The notes: generated by a model not told the origin, from the sequence alone. A DNA stretch of 64,000 nucleotides from Leisingera coralii (GCF_049056525.1 NZ_JBHUPT010000029.1:62001-126000); one strand, 5' to 3'; shown: positions 8,333-17,217, numbered from the stretch's first letter. Translations and numbers: made by a program.

Positions 8333-10162
8333 TTACTCGGCAGGCGCGCGGTCCGCGGCCTTCTCGCGCTGGCCGTCCCGGAACAGCGCCTTCGCCAGCG
8401 AAACGCACATCAGGCCCATGACCATTGTGAAGGGCAGCGCGCCGATGATCATCGCGCTCTTCAGCGCTTCCATCGGGTCGGCCCCGCCATTGGTCTTGCC
8501 CGCGAACAGCAGGGTGCCGATGACCGCGGTCAGGATCAGGCCCCAGACGATCTTGTGCTTGTTGCCGATGTTCTGGTCGCCGCCGGACATGATGGTGTTC
8601 ATCACCAGGATGCCGGAGTCGGCCGAGGTGACCAGGAAGGTCATGATCAGCACCACGCACATGATGGTGATGCCGGACAGCAGGCCGCCGTCGATCATGC
8701 TCTGCAGGGTCACGAACAGCTTGGCGGTGTTCGAGGCGCCGATAATTGCACCTTCTGCCGCGCCGTTCAGTTCCAGGTCGATGGCAGTGCCGCCCAGGAT
8801 GGTCATCCAGGCAAAGCAGACCAGCGCCGGAGCGAACACGCAGCCGATGATGAATTCACGCACCGAGCGGCCGCGGGAAATGCGCGCCAGGAACAGGCCC
8901 ACGAAGGGCGAGAACGCGATCCACCAGGCCCAGTAGAAGGTGGTCCAGCCTGCCTGCCAGCCGAACTGGCGCTGCGGCTCGCCTGCCGCATAGGCTGCCG
9001 ACAGAACGTCGTCGGACAGGGCAGCGGCTTCGCCTTCCAGACCGGACTTGAAGCCGTCAAACGAACCCCAGGCGTTGGTGGCACCGCCGCGCAACGCATC
9101 GGCATAAGGTGCTGCCTCAGCCGGCAGCGCCGCCGAGAACTCAGCCGCGGTCTGCGGGCCGAAGGCGCCAAAGCTCAGCGAGGTGAAGTGCAGGATGTAG
9201 TCCACAAAGGCCGAGGCATAGGTGGTCATGGCGAACATGAAGGAGCCGAAGACCACGAAGGTCAGCAGCAGGATGATCGACAGAACCAGGTTCAGGTTCG
9301 ACAGATACTTCACACCGCGGCCGACGCCGGACACGGCGGAGATGATCGACAGGCCCATAATCGCAAACAGGCCGGCCAGCAGGCCAACTGTGCCCGGTGC
9401 CGGAGCGTCGCCGCTCATGTCCATCATCCATTCCATGCCGGTGACGGCATAGACGCCGTCCACGAACTGCGACACGCCAAAGCCGATGGTGACCGACACG
9501 CCCAGAATGGTGGCAACAACACCCAGCACGTCAACGACGTGGCCCAGGAAGCCGTTCATCAGCTTGCCGAACAGCGGCGTCAGCGCGGTGCGGATGGTCA
9601 GCGGCATGCCGCGGGTGTAGGCGTAGTAAGCCAGCGACAGGCCGGTCACCACATAGATCGCCCAGGCATGAAAGCCGTAGTGCAGGAACGTGTAGCGGAA
9701 GCCCGACTGCAGCGACTCCTCGGTGTTGGGTGCAACGTCCTGCGACAGCACCACCGGGTTGGAGCCCCAGAGGCCCAGCGGCTCGGCGGTGGCAAAGACC
9801 ATCAGGCCAACGCCCAGACCGGCGCCGAACATCATCGAGAACCAGGAGAAGTCCGAGAACTCCTTCTGCTCGCCCGGCGCTCCCATGATCCGCTTACCGG
9901 TTTGCGGCAATGCGGCGACCACAAACAGGAAAAAGGCAAAGAAGCCGACGATGATGATGTAAAAGGCGTTGAAATCCTCCAGGATCCGCCAGTTCAGGCT
10001 GCCCAGCACGCCGGTGGCGTTTGCGGGCCAGACCAGGGCCCAGAGAACCAGGGCGACCATGATCCCCTTGCTGAGCAAGGCGATCTCGACGCTGTGCCCC
10101 TTATAGAAGCCATCGTCGGAGGTCTTGATCTCCAGATCCGTAAAAGGTTGCTTTATTGACAT
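8333..10162 (-). CDS. BCCT-family transporter (betaine/carnitine/choline type)
   Basis: A secondary transporter of about 609 residues and twelve helices, in the family that imports quaternary amines and related zwitterions by ion symport or exchange. It has the glycine-rich GAGLGVGLMVFATAEP segment near residue 120 and the tryptophan-rich segment FYWAWWIAFSPFVG near 415 that line the substrate site. ATG 10162 is chosen because GGGAGGAAACGC precedes it; the frame is open 30 bases further upstream. It is the last gene of a minus-strand run that begins with an aldehyde dehydrogenase, so it probably imports the compound that the enzymes degrade. The exact substrate cannot be read from sequence. 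Confidence 0.93.
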   Translation of the reverse strand: MSIKQPFTDLEIKTSDDGFYKGHSVEIALLSKGIMVALVLWALVWPANATGVLGSLNWRILEDFNAFYIIIVGFFAFFLFVVAALPQTGKRIMGAPGEQKEFSDFSWFSMMFGAGLGVGLMVFATAEPLGLWGSNPVVLSQDVAPNTEESLQSGFRYTFLHYGFHAWAIYVVTGLSLAYYAYTRGMPLTIRTALTPLFGKLMNGFLGHVVDVLGVVATILGVSVTIGFGVSQFVDGVYAVTGMEWMMDMSGDAPAPGTVGLLAGLFAIMGLSIISAVSGVGRGVKYLSNLNLVLSIILLLTFVVFGSFMFAMTTYASAFVDYILHFTSLSFGAFGPQTAAEFSAALPAEAAPYADALRGGATNAWGSFDGFKSGLEGEAAALSDDVLSAAYAAGEPQRQFGWQAGWTTFYWAWWIAFSPFVGLFLARISRGRSVREFIIGCVFAPALVCFAWMTILGGTAIDLELNGAAEGAIIGASNTAKLFVTLQSMIDGGLLSGITIMCVVLIMTFLVTSADSGILVMNTIMSGGDQNIGNKHKIVWGLILTAVIGTLLFAGKTNGGADPMEALKSAMIIGALPFTMVMGLMCVSLAKALFRDGQREKAADRAPAE

Positions 10163-10239
10163 GCGTTTCCTCCCGTTTCGCACGTGCCGCACCGGGGTGC
10201 GGAATATCCGGCGGGTTGCGGTCCCGCCGGGGGTTGGCG

Positions 10240-11250
10240 TCAGCCCAAGAGGGCTTTGATCCTGTCCAGCGTTGCCACGCTGACCGCGACGCCTTGGTCA
10301 CGGGCCTTGATCCGCTTGCCGCGGCGCCCGTCGCCCGGCACATGTGCGCCAGGCTGCCCTCGCACTGCTTCCACGATTCCGACCATTCCGGCACGAAATG
10401 TGTCATTTGAGGTCGCTGCGGGGTCGATTGCGATAAACATTTGGCCGGTTTTCGGCGGCCCGCCCGCGGTGCCGGAGAACGGCGAGGCGTTGATGCCGAG
10501 CGTTGCACCGGTCAGCGCGGCGGCCATGATTTCGGTCAGCAGCGCCACGCCGACGCCCTTGTAGCCGCCCGACGGCGCCATCGAGCCCTTGAGGCCCGCG
10601 TCCGGGTCGGTGGTCGGATTGCCGTCGGCATCCAGCGCCCAGCCCAGCGGGATCTCCTTGCCTTCGCGGGCGTGCTTCATCACTTCGCTTTTGGCGATGG
10701 TGCTGGCGCTCTGGTCGATCAGCAGTTCCGGCTCGCCATCCTCGCCCGGCACGGCAACCGAAAACGGGTTGGTGCCGACAACCGGCTTGCTGCCGCCAGA
10801 GGGCGCGATTGAGGCCGGCGCATTGGTAAAGCCCAAGCCCACCAGCCCGGCGCGCGCCAGCCGGGCGGTGTGGTAGCCGAGCACACCGCAGTTGTAGCTG
10901 TTGCGGATCGCCAGAACCGCGATGCCCTGCTCCCGCGCCGCCGGGATCAGCGCCTCAAAGCCTGCGTCGATGGCGGGATGGGCAAAGCCGGTGGCGGCGT
11001 CCACCGCGACGACGCCGGGCCGGGGGCGGGTCAGCACCGGCGTGGCATTGCCGTCCACCTTGCCGCACTGCACATGCTCGGCATAGATCGGGATATAGGC
11101 GAGGCCGTGGCTGGCCACCCCGTCGGCCTCAGTGGCTGCGGTGGCGACCGCCAGCGGACGGGCGTTGGCCTCGGAGGTGCCTGCCGCCACCAGGGCGCGG
11201 AAGGACAGGTCCTCGATTTCGGAGAGGGTCAGGATCTTGGTTTCGGTCAT
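10240..11250 (-). CDS. Ldh2-family NAD(P)-dependent oxidoreductase
   Basis: A 336-residue member of the malate/L-lactate dehydrogenase 2 family, soluble and unrelated to ordinary lactate dehydrogenases. Visible family patterns are EADGVASHGLAYIP near residue 40, GFAHPAIDAGF near 90, NSYNCGVLGYH near 120 and the GTNPFSVAVPG segment near 165. Members reduce 2-oxo acids or cyclic imino acids such as piperideine-2-carboxylate and pyrroline-2-carboxylate. Between a BCCT carrier and an aldehyde dehydrogenase, a role on a cyclic or N-containing carboxylate is plausible, but that is inference. It lies 12 bases downstream of the DUF3726 gene. Confidence 0.9.
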   Translation of the reverse strand: MTETKILTLSEIEDLSFRALVAAGTSEANARPLAVATAATEADGVASHGLAYIPIYAEHVQCGKVDGNATPVLTRPRPGVVAVDAATGFAHPAIDAGFEALIPAAREQGIAVLAIRNSYNCGVLGYHTARLARAGLVGLGFTNAPASIAPSGGSKPVVGTNPFSVAVPGEDGEPELLIDQSASTIAKSEVMKHAREGKEIPLGWALDADGNPTTDPDAGLKGSMAPSGGYKGVGVALLTEIMAAALTGATLGINASPFSGTAGGPPKTGQMFIAIDPAATSNDTFRAGMVGIVEAVRGQPGAHVPGDGRRGKRIKARDQGVAVSVATLDRIKALLG

Positions 11251-11262
11251 AAAGAAGCCTTT

Positions 11263-11892
11263 TCAGTCGTTGTCCGACAGCCCGGCGCCAGCGCCCAGCA
11301 GGCGCGACTCCTCGGTGGCCGGAGCGTAGGTTTTATGGGCAAAACGGTTGAGCACGGCCCAGGCGGCCTCTTCCGGCTCGGCCCGGGTACAGCTTGGGCT
11401 TGCTTTTGCAAGGCTGCCCGCGGCGCGGATGGTCAGCTGAGCCGCCGTTTCCGGCAGAGTGCCTTCGCAATGCAGGCCGATGCCATCGGTGACCGCCTGG
11501 AAGCCCTCTCCTTCCACAGTGACGCAAGCACCAAGCTGGCGAGCGGCCATCGCGGCGAAGGGCAGGATCATCGCAGGCCGGGAGACCGGCCCAATTGCTA
11601 AGGTTAGCACTTGCAGCCGCCCGGCGCAGTCCGACAGCGCCGCGCCGGTCGCCAGCGGGCACAGCGGCGACTCGGCCTGCCAGTCGCCCTCCAGGCTTTG
11701 CGGCACATGGGATTGCAGCTCCGCCGCGTATCCGGCCTCCAGCAGGCCAGCCAGCACCGCGGCACCGTCCAGCCCTTGTGCACACAGCCAGCGGGTGGCC
11801 TTTGCAGCTTCCTCGGCCAGCCCCCAATCATAGCCTGCCCCGCGAGCGGCGCGTTTGGCGGTGGCTTCCACTTCGTTCAGCGCATAGCTCAT
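11263..11892 (-). CDS. DUF3726 domain-containing protein
   Basis: A protein of about 209 residues starting at ATG 11892, whose ATG overlaps the stop of the preceding gene (ATGA), so translation is coupled. A longer frame from 11916 would add eight residues without a better ribosome binding site. The N-terminus, SYALNEVEATAKRAARGAGYDWGLAEEA (shown in part), and the C-terminal FAHKTYAPATEESRLLGAGAG segment fit the DUF3726 family, which is found mostly in proteobacterial amine-use loci and has no known activity. No transmembrane helix or signal peptide is seen. Its tight pairing with the 562-residue protein suggests the two work as subunits or in one step. Confidence 0.8.
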   Translation of the reverse strand: MSYALNEVEATAKRAARGAGYDWGLAEEAAKATRWLCAQGLDGAAVLAGLLEAGYAAELQSHVPQSLEGDWQAESPLCPLATGAALSDCAGRLQVLTLAIGPVSRPAMILPFAAMAARQLGACVTVEGEGFQAVTDGIGLHCEGTLPETAAQLTIRAAGSLAKASPSCTRAEPEEAAWAVLNRFAHKTYAPATEESRLLGAGAGLSDND

Positions 11893-13577
11893 TTGTCTGC
11901 CTCCGGGTACACCCACAGGTCCGCATTTGCGGTGGTCAGGTCTTCGGGATAAGGCGCGCCTGCATACATGCAGATCCGCACCCAGCGGTCGGAGCGCGGG
12001 TCGAAATGGGTGGCCCCGAAGAACGACAGCTTGGCCCGCAGCATGTCGACCGGCAGCACCCGGTCGCTGATGGTATTGCTGCGGATCTCGCCATAGGGCG
12101 CCACCCGGCTCATCTGCGCCCGGCGCACCGTGTGGCGATGTTCGGGATGGCGCAGCAGGAAGGCTGCAATTGGCTCATCTGCTTCCCAGCCAGCCAGCGC
12201 CGCATGGGCTGCCGCGGCATCGCGGGCAGGCGCCAGCGGCTGCTCGTAATTGGCGATAGGCTCGTCAAAGCGCTCGCCCATGCGCGGCTCCAGCTTCTCC
12301 TCGGAGACATACCAGGCCCGCGCGCAGTTTTCCCGCGCGCTCCAGTCCAGATCCAGCGCCCAGGCAAAGCTGTCCTCGATCAGCTCCCGCACCTGTGCAA
12401 CCGGCATTGCACCATCGATGATGAAGGCGTCCTTGTTGGCGTCGGCCATGCAGTCAGACAGCCCGTCCACCAGCTCCGCATAAGGCTCCAGGATCAGCGA
12501 GGCCGCGAGTTCCTGCCCCTCCAGGCCCAACGCGGTCTCGCTCCAGCGGATCAGCCGGTCCCAGGGATGGCCGTTGAGCAGGTCGTCTGCCGCGACCCAA
12601 GCGGTCAGGGCCTCAAGATCTTTGTGAAGGCTGGCCAGCTTCTCGATCTGCGCCGGGTGTTCCGAATGCCAGCGCGCGGCCGACAGTTCGCTCCGCCGCA
12701 GCATCCGGCGGAAGCAGGCGGCTTCCTCAGCCGAGGCGGTTTCGACCGAGCGCACCCGGGCAATCGCCTCTTCCCGCGCCATGATCCAGTTGTTGAACAG
12801 CACCGGGTGGTTGACAATGTAAGGCGCCATGCCAAGGCCGGTGGAGTTGCCGATGCCTAGCCGCCGCGCGGTTTCCGGCGCCAGCGGCACGGCGTTTTCG
12901 CCGCCCTTGGCGCGGGCCATATGCTCCACCAAGTCGCGGACAAAGGCGCGGGTCAGGTAGACGGACAGCATCTCTGCCTGGAACGGCGCGTTGAGTTCGG
13001 GGCGGTCTGCGATGGCCTCCCGGTCGGCAGCGCCCAGCTTGCCGGAGCCGTAGACAGCGGTGGTGCGCATCAGGTAGCCGACAGCGTCCACCTGCGCCGG
13101 GTCCGGCTGCTGCCCCTGTGACAGCGCATCGACAAAATGCGCCCACAGGCGCACCGAGCGGTTGGCGCGGGAGACAGACAAGGATTTCTCGTCGACCCGG
13201 CCCGCCTCCTGATACGGCACGTTCTTCGACAGCCGCTCGATGTCGGCCTCCGTAGGCACCCCGTCAAACAGGGTGAAAGTCGCGTCCCAGGCAGTGGCGA
13301 TCACCCGGTCCGAACGCATTTCCGGCGGCAGGTCGTGGGCGAAGGCAATCAGCGAATAAGTCCGCGCAGGGCCGGTGGCGGTATAGACCGCCACACCGAC
13401 ACCGTTGCCGTCGATATCGAACTGGGGGCGCGCAAAGCTCCAGTTTTCCCGGGCCATGCGCCGTGTCAGCACCCGCATGAAGCTGAGGCGGCACTGATGC
13501 AAGGAGCCAAGACGGCTGAGGCGCATCACCTGAGCCGGATCCCGTCGTGATATCGTTGTCTGCGCGGTTGTTTCCAT
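11889..13577 (-). CDS. Conserved protein of unknown function (562 residues) in BCCT/Ldh2/M19 cluster
   Basis: A long, soluble-looking protein with no signal peptide and no motif I can tie to a family. Its N-terminus is rich in arginine. The middle (about 250-330) carries NSTGLGMAPYIVNHP and several predicted helices. The C-terminus has aromatic and charged stretches such as ARAWYVSEEKLEPR and HRHTVRRAQMSRVAP. A conserved histidine/arginine density near residues 455-480 could be an active or binding site. It lies 4 bases upstream of the M19 gene's end and overlaps the DUF3726 gene by 4 bases. Its fixed position suggests an essential enzyme or chaperone of the pathway. Possible roles cannot be ranked by sequence alone. 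Confidence 0.85.
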   Translation of the reverse strand: METTAQTTISRRDPAQVMRLSRLGSLHQCRLSFMRVLTRRMARENWSFARPQFDIDGNGVGVAVYTATGPARTYSLIAFAHDLPPEMRSDRVIATAWDATFTLFDGVPTEADIERLSKNVPYQEAGRVDEKSLSVSRANRSVRLWAHFVDALSQGQQPDPAQVDAVGYLMRTTAVYGSGKLGAADREAIADRPELNAPFQAEMLSVYLTRAFVRDLVEHMARAKGGENAVPLAPETARRLGIGNSTGLGMAPYIVNHPVLFNNWIMAREEAIARVRSVETASAEEAACFRRMLRRSELSAARWHSEHPAQIEKLASLHKDLEALTAWVAADDLLNGHPWDRLIRWSETALGLEGQELAASLILEPYAELVDGLSDCMADANKDAFIIDGAMPVAQVRELIEDSFAWALDLDWSARENCARAWYVSEEKLEPRMGERFDEPIANYEQPLAPARDAAAAHAALAGWEADEPIAAFLLRHPEHRHTVRRAQMSRVAPYGEIRSNTISDRVLPVDMLRAKLSFFGATHFDPRSDRWVRICMYAGAPYPEDLTTANADLWVYPEADK

Positions 13578-13580
13578 GAC

Positions 13581-14564
13581 CTATCCCTTTGGGCCAAAGT
13601 TTTCGGCAAAGAACCGGTACCAGTTCCCGCCCATGATGCCGCTGACCTCGTCATCGTTCATGCCCGTCGCGCGAAGGCCGTCTTCGATGTTTCCAAAGTC
13701 GCGGTTGTCGTTGAACCAGCTGGGCATTGCCGGGAAGCCCGGCGCGGCGGCTGATCCTTCGCCGTAGTCGATTTCCTTGGTCCAGCGGCCGACGCGCATC
13801 CACTCGACCACGCTGTCGGGCTGGTCCTGGCAGAGGTCAGTGCCGATGCCGAGATGCTCCACCCCGTATTTCTCGGCGGTGCGTGCAATCATCTCGCAGA
13901 AGCTTTGCAGGGTGCAGTTGGACTTGTCCTTCAGGTGGTGCGGATAGACCGAGAAGCCCAGCATGCCGCCATGGCCGGTGACTGCGCGGATGACGTCGTC
14001 CTTCTTGTTGCGCAGTGCGGGCGACCACTCATGCGGGTTGGCGTGGGTGATGGCGATCGGGCGGGTGGAAATCTCCGCCGCCTCGATGGTGGAGCGGTCG
14101 GCGGAGTGGCTCATGTCGACGACCAGACCCACCCGGTTCATCTCCTTGATCACCTGCTTGCCCATGCGGGTGATCCCCATGTCCTCGGCCTCGTAACACC
14201 CCGTGGCCAGCAGCGACTGGTTGTTGTAGGTGAGCTGCATGAAACGGGCGCCCAGAGTGTGCAGGATCTCCACCAGGCCGATGTCGTCCTCCATCGGCGA
14301 GGGGTTCTGGAAGCCGAAGAACACCGCGGTGCGGCCGGTTTCGCGGGCCTTATCGATGTCAGAGGCCCACTGCCCCTTCATGATCAGGTCCGGGTACTGC
14401 TCGAACCAGCGGTTCCATTTCTCGAAGTTGAGAACCGTCTCCCGGAAGTTCTCGTGATAGGCAATGGTGACATGGATCGCGTCCACGCCGCCCTCGCGCA
14501 GCTGGCGGAAGATCTTCTCCGACCAGTTGGCATATTGCAGGCAGTCGATACGGTATCCGGTCAT
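13581..14564 (-). CDS. Membrane dipeptidase (peptidase M19) family hydrolase
   Basis: A 327-residue protein of the M19 renal dipeptidase fold, an amidohydrolase-type TIM barrel with a two-zinc site. Recognisable segments are FFGFQNPSPMEDD, FMQLTYNNQS, VVDMSHSADRST with the metal-binding histidine, AITHANPH with another histidine, and HLGIGTDLCQDQ near residue 235. No signal peptide is present, so the enzyme is cytoplasmic. In Pseudomonas glycine betaine loci a similar M19 gene sits among catabolic genes, so the true substrate may be an amide, lactam or ring-opened product rather than a dipeptide. It is the second gene of the run after the aldehyde dehydrogenase. Confidence 0.88.
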   Translation of the reverse strand: MTGYRIDCLQYANWSEKIFRQLREGGVDAIHVTIAYHENFRETVLNFEKWNRWFEQYPDLIMKGQWASDIDKARETGRTAVFFGFQNPSPMEDDIGLVEILHTLGARFMQLTYNNQSLLATGCYEAEDMGITRMGKQVIKEMNRVGLVVDMSHSADRSTIEAAEISTRPIAITHANPHEWSPALRNKKDDVIRAVTGHGGMLGFSVYPHHLKDKSNCTLQSFCEMIARTAEKYGVEHLGIGTDLCQDQPDSVVEWMRVGRWTKEIDYGEGSAAAPGFPAMPSWFNDNRDFGNIEDGLRATGMNDDEVSGIMGGNWYRFFAENFGPKG

Positions 14565-14677
14565 TCAAGCACCTCGATTTTTGCTGGTCAGCGCCCGTCC
14601 CAAGTGTTTGCGGGGGCAGGACGGGCGCTGGATCCGGCGTCTCGCCGGAAAAGTTCAGGCCGGGCGGCCAGCGGGCA

Positions 14678-16123
14678 TCAGACCGGCTTGCCAGCGCTGA
14701 TGTAGGCAGTCTTGACGGTGGTATAGAACTCCGCCGCCGCCTTGCCCTGCTCGCGCGGGCCATAGGAGCTGTCGCCGCGGCCGCCGAAGGGCACGTGGTA
14801 GTCGGTGCCTGCGGTCGGCAGGTTGACGGTGACCACACCGGTGCGCGCGTTGCGGCGGAAATGGGTGGCACGGGCCAGCGACTGGGTGACGATGCCCGAG
14901 GTCAGGCCGAAGTTGGTGTCGTTCACCACCGCCAGCGCCTCGTCATAGCTGCCGACCTTGATGACGGAGGTCAGCGGCGCAAACATTTCCTCGCGGTTGA
15001 TGCGCATATCGTTGGTGGTGTTCAGGAACACGCCGGGGGACATGTAGAATCCCTCGTGCGGCATCTCCAGCCGCTGGCCACCGCAGGCCAGTTCAGCGCC
15101 TTCGGATGTGCCCAGATCGACATAGGCCAGGTTTTCGTTCAGCTGCTGCTCGCTGACCACCGGCCCCATCTGCACGCCCGCTTCCAGCGCGTGGCCCACT
15201 TTCATCGCCTGCGCACCCGCCACCAGTTTTTCAACAAAGGCGTCGTGCACGGCTGCGTGGACCACGAGCCGGGAGGAAGCGGTGCATTTCTGGCCGGTGC
15301 CGCCAAAGGCGCCGCCCAGCGCCAGGGTGACCGCCAGATCCAGATCGGCGTCATCCATGACGGCCAGAGCGTTCTTGGAGCCCATCTCCATCTGCACCTT
15401 GGTCAGGTTCTGGATCGCGGCGGCGGCGATGCCCTTGCCCACCGGCACCGAGCCGGTGAAGGAAATGGCGTTCACCTTGGGGCTTTCGACCAGGCGCTGG
15501 CCGATCGAGCGGCCCGATCCCATGACCAGCGAAAACAGGCCCTTGGGGATGTCCTGGCGCGCGATGATCTCGGTCAGGGCGACGGCCGAGGCCGGAGTGA
15601 TGTTGGCGGGCTTCCAGACCACGGCATTGCCGTAGCAGAGCGCCGGCGCGATTTTCCAGGACGCGGTTGCGGTCGGGAAGTTCCAGGGGGAGATGATCGC
15701 CACCACGCCAACGGCTTCGCGGCGCACGTCCACCTCGATGTCGGGGCGCACGGAGTCGGCGTTCTCGCCGATCTGGCGCAGGCATTCGGCCGCGTAATAG
15801 GTGAAGAACTGGCCGGCCCGGTAGACTTCGCCCTTGCCCTCGGCCAGCGGCTTGCCTTCCTCGCGCGACAGCAGCGTGCCCAGTTCCTCGGCGCGGGCCA
15901 TCAGCTCATTGCCGATGTTCATCAGCACCGCCTGCTTGCGCTCCAGCCCGTAGGCAGCCCATTCGCGCTGCGCCTTCTGCGCCTGGTCCAGGGTGGCCTC
16001 CAGCTGATCGGCGCTGGCCTGGGCAAACATGCCAACCAGATCGCTCAGATCCGAAGGGTTGCGGTTTTCGATTTCGCTTTCGCCCGCCAGCCATTCGCCG
16101 GCAATCAGGTTCAGTTTGGTCAC
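14678..16123 (-). CDS. NAD(P)-dependent aldehyde dehydrogenase
   Basis: An ALDH-superfamily enzyme of 481 residues that oxidises an aldehyde to a carboxylate. The nucleophilic cysteine is in GQKCTASSR (about residue 280), the general base glutamate in QMEMGSKN (about 246), and the conserved asparagine in SPWNFPT (about 148). The frame is open to ATG 16276, but homology to the family starts at TKLNLIAGEW, so GTG 16123 is preferred; the longer start would run into the divergent LysR gene. It is the first gene of the cluster that ends with the BCCT transporter. Semialdehyde oxidation late in the pathway is a reasonable inference. Confidence 0.92.
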   Translation of the reverse strand: MTKLNLIAGEWLAGESEIENRNPSDLSDLVGMFAQASADQLEATLDQAQKAQREWAAYGLERKQAVLMNIGNELMARAEELGTLLSREEGKPLAEGKGEVYRAGQFFTYYAAECLRQIGENADSVRPDIEVDVRREAVGVVAIISPWNFPTATASWKIAPALCYGNAVVWKPANITPASAVALTEIIARQDIPKGLFSLVMGSGRSIGQRLVESPKVNAISFTGSVPVGKGIAAAAIQNLTKVQMEMGSKNALAVMDDADLDLAVTLALGGAFGGTGQKCTASSRLVVHAAVHDAFVEKLVAGAQAMKVGHALEAGVQMGPVVSEQQLNENLAYVDLGTSEGAELACGGQRLEMPHEGFYMSPGVFLNTTNDMRINREEMFAPLTSVIKVGSYDEALAVVNDTNFGLTSGIVTQSLARATHFRRNARTGVVTVNLPTAGTDYHVPFGGRGDSSYGPREQGKAAAEFYTTVKTAYISAGKPV

Positions 16124-16139
16124 GGAGAAGCCCCAGATG

Positions 16140-16225
16140 CTGAAATTCAGGTTTACGGCAGGATGGACTTCGACCCCAGCATCAGTCAAACTCAATAAAC
16201 TGAACGCAATTTCAACTATTCTGAA
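16140..16225. promoter_or_regulatory. Candidate LysR operator region between ALDH and lysR
   Basis: The divergent gap holds three dyads built from TGAA/TTCA half-sites: CTGAAATTCAG at 16140-16150, TGAACGCAATTTCA at 16201-16214, and TTCA-N7-TGAA at 16211-16225. The last fits the T-N11-A LysR consensus and ends three bases before the regulator's ATG, which has only a weak ribosome binding site. This layout suggests binding and self-regulation by the LysR protein at 16229. It is a pattern-based prediction. Confidence 0.4.
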
Positions 16226-16228
16226 GTC

Positions 16229-17116
16229 ATGGCCCTGAAGATCGAAATGCTGCGTGCCTTCTGCACCGTGGCGCAAACGGGGAACCTGTCAGAGGCGGCA
16301 AGCCGGCTCGGCCGCACCCAGTCTGCCGTCTCGATGACGCTCAAGCAGATGGAGGACCATCTGGGCAAGAAGCTGTTTGAGGGGGAGCGCAAGAACCAGC
16401 TGTCGCCGCTGGGGGAGCAAGTCTTTGAACTGGCCCAGAAACAGGTTCGCCAGTTCGACCATACGGTGCAAAGCATCGAGATGGCGGCCGAGGCGATCCA
16501 CGGGCTGATCCGCATTGTCTCGGTGCCGTCCGTGGCAGCGCTGGTGTTCCCGGCGGTGCTGGAACACATGACCGCCCGCTACCCAGGCTTGAAGGTCGAA
16601 CTGCGCGACACAGACACCCAGCAGGTTCTGGACGCATTGGCCGAGGGCAAGGCGGATATCGGCATTGCTTCGGGCTATCACCCGCTGAATGGCGTCAAGG
16701 CGGTGCCGTTGTTCGAGGACCGTTTTGGCCTGGTTTGCTCCACCAGCCACCCGCTGATTCTGCAGGACAGCCCGCCCGTCATTGCAGATGTCACCGGCGC
16801 CGGGTTTGTGCGCAACGCCCTGTGCGATCTGATTCGCAATGAACGCTTTGCCGAGGCCAGCAGCGCGGCTGATGTGACGATCCACAACACCCACTCGCTG
16901 ATCACCATGGTCAGGACCGGCAAATGGGTGACGGTGCTGCCGCAGACCGTCGCCCGCTTCATGCCGGAAACAACCGCCTTCCGCGCCATCGCTGACCTGC
17001 CCGAGAAACGGGAGGTCTACCTCTACCAGCGCGAACGCTCCCGGTTTGCGGCGCTGACCGGCGAATGCAGTGCTTTCATCCAGTCCTGCGACCTGTCCGC
17101 GGATCTGCCGGGGTAA
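16229..17116 (+). CDS. LysR-family transcriptional regulator of the catabolic cluster
   Basis: A 295-residue LysR regulator: winged helix-turn-helix at residues 5-65 (TGNLSEAASRLGRTQSAVSMT) and an effector domain with the SVPSVAALVFPAVLEHM start. It diverges from the aldehyde dehydrogenase with about 105 bases between start codons, and is therefore the likely regulator of the ALDH-to-BCCT run. It differs clearly from the GcvA-like regulator at 7336. The inducer is probably the transported substrate or an intermediate of its breakdown. Confidence 0.92.
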   Translation: MALKIEMLRAFCTVAQTGNLSEAASRLGRTQSAVSMTLKQMEDHLGKKLFEGERKNQLSPLGEQVFELAQKQVRQFDHTVQSIEMAAEAIHGLIRIVSVPSVAALVFPAVLEHMTARYPGLKVELRDTDTQQVLDALAEGKADIGIASGYHPLNGVKAVPLFEDRFGLVCSTSHPLILQDSPPVIADVTGAGFVRNALCDLIRNERFAEASSAADVTIHNTHSLITMVRTGKWVTVLPQTVARFMPETTAFRAIADLPEKREVYLYQRERSRFAALTGECSAFIQSCDLSADLPG

Positions 17117-17197
17117 CAGATATGGCGCGACGCTGGGGCGGCGGCGTCATTGCGCACTAACGCCCGCCCGTCGCAACAGGTCAGCTGTTCTGCCCCA

Positions 17198-17217
17198 ATG
17201 TTTCGCGCGCGAAACAT
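17198..17217. promoter_or_regulatory. Perfect 20-bp palindrome with parS-like half-sites
   Basis: ATGTTTCGCGCGCGAAACAT is self-complementary over all 20 bases. The outer half-sites TGTTTC and GAAACA equal those of the chromosomal ParB site TGTTTCACGTGAAACA, but the centre is six bases (GCGCGC) rather than four. It lies in the 226-base gap after the LysR gene and before the convergent btuD gene. It may be a variant partition site of a plasmid or chromid, a regulator operator, or chance. Confidence 0.45.

Noticed and set aside
16124..16276. Longer start of the aldehyde dehydrogenase
   Set aside because: These 51 residues do not resemble ALDH and would overlap the regulator's start.
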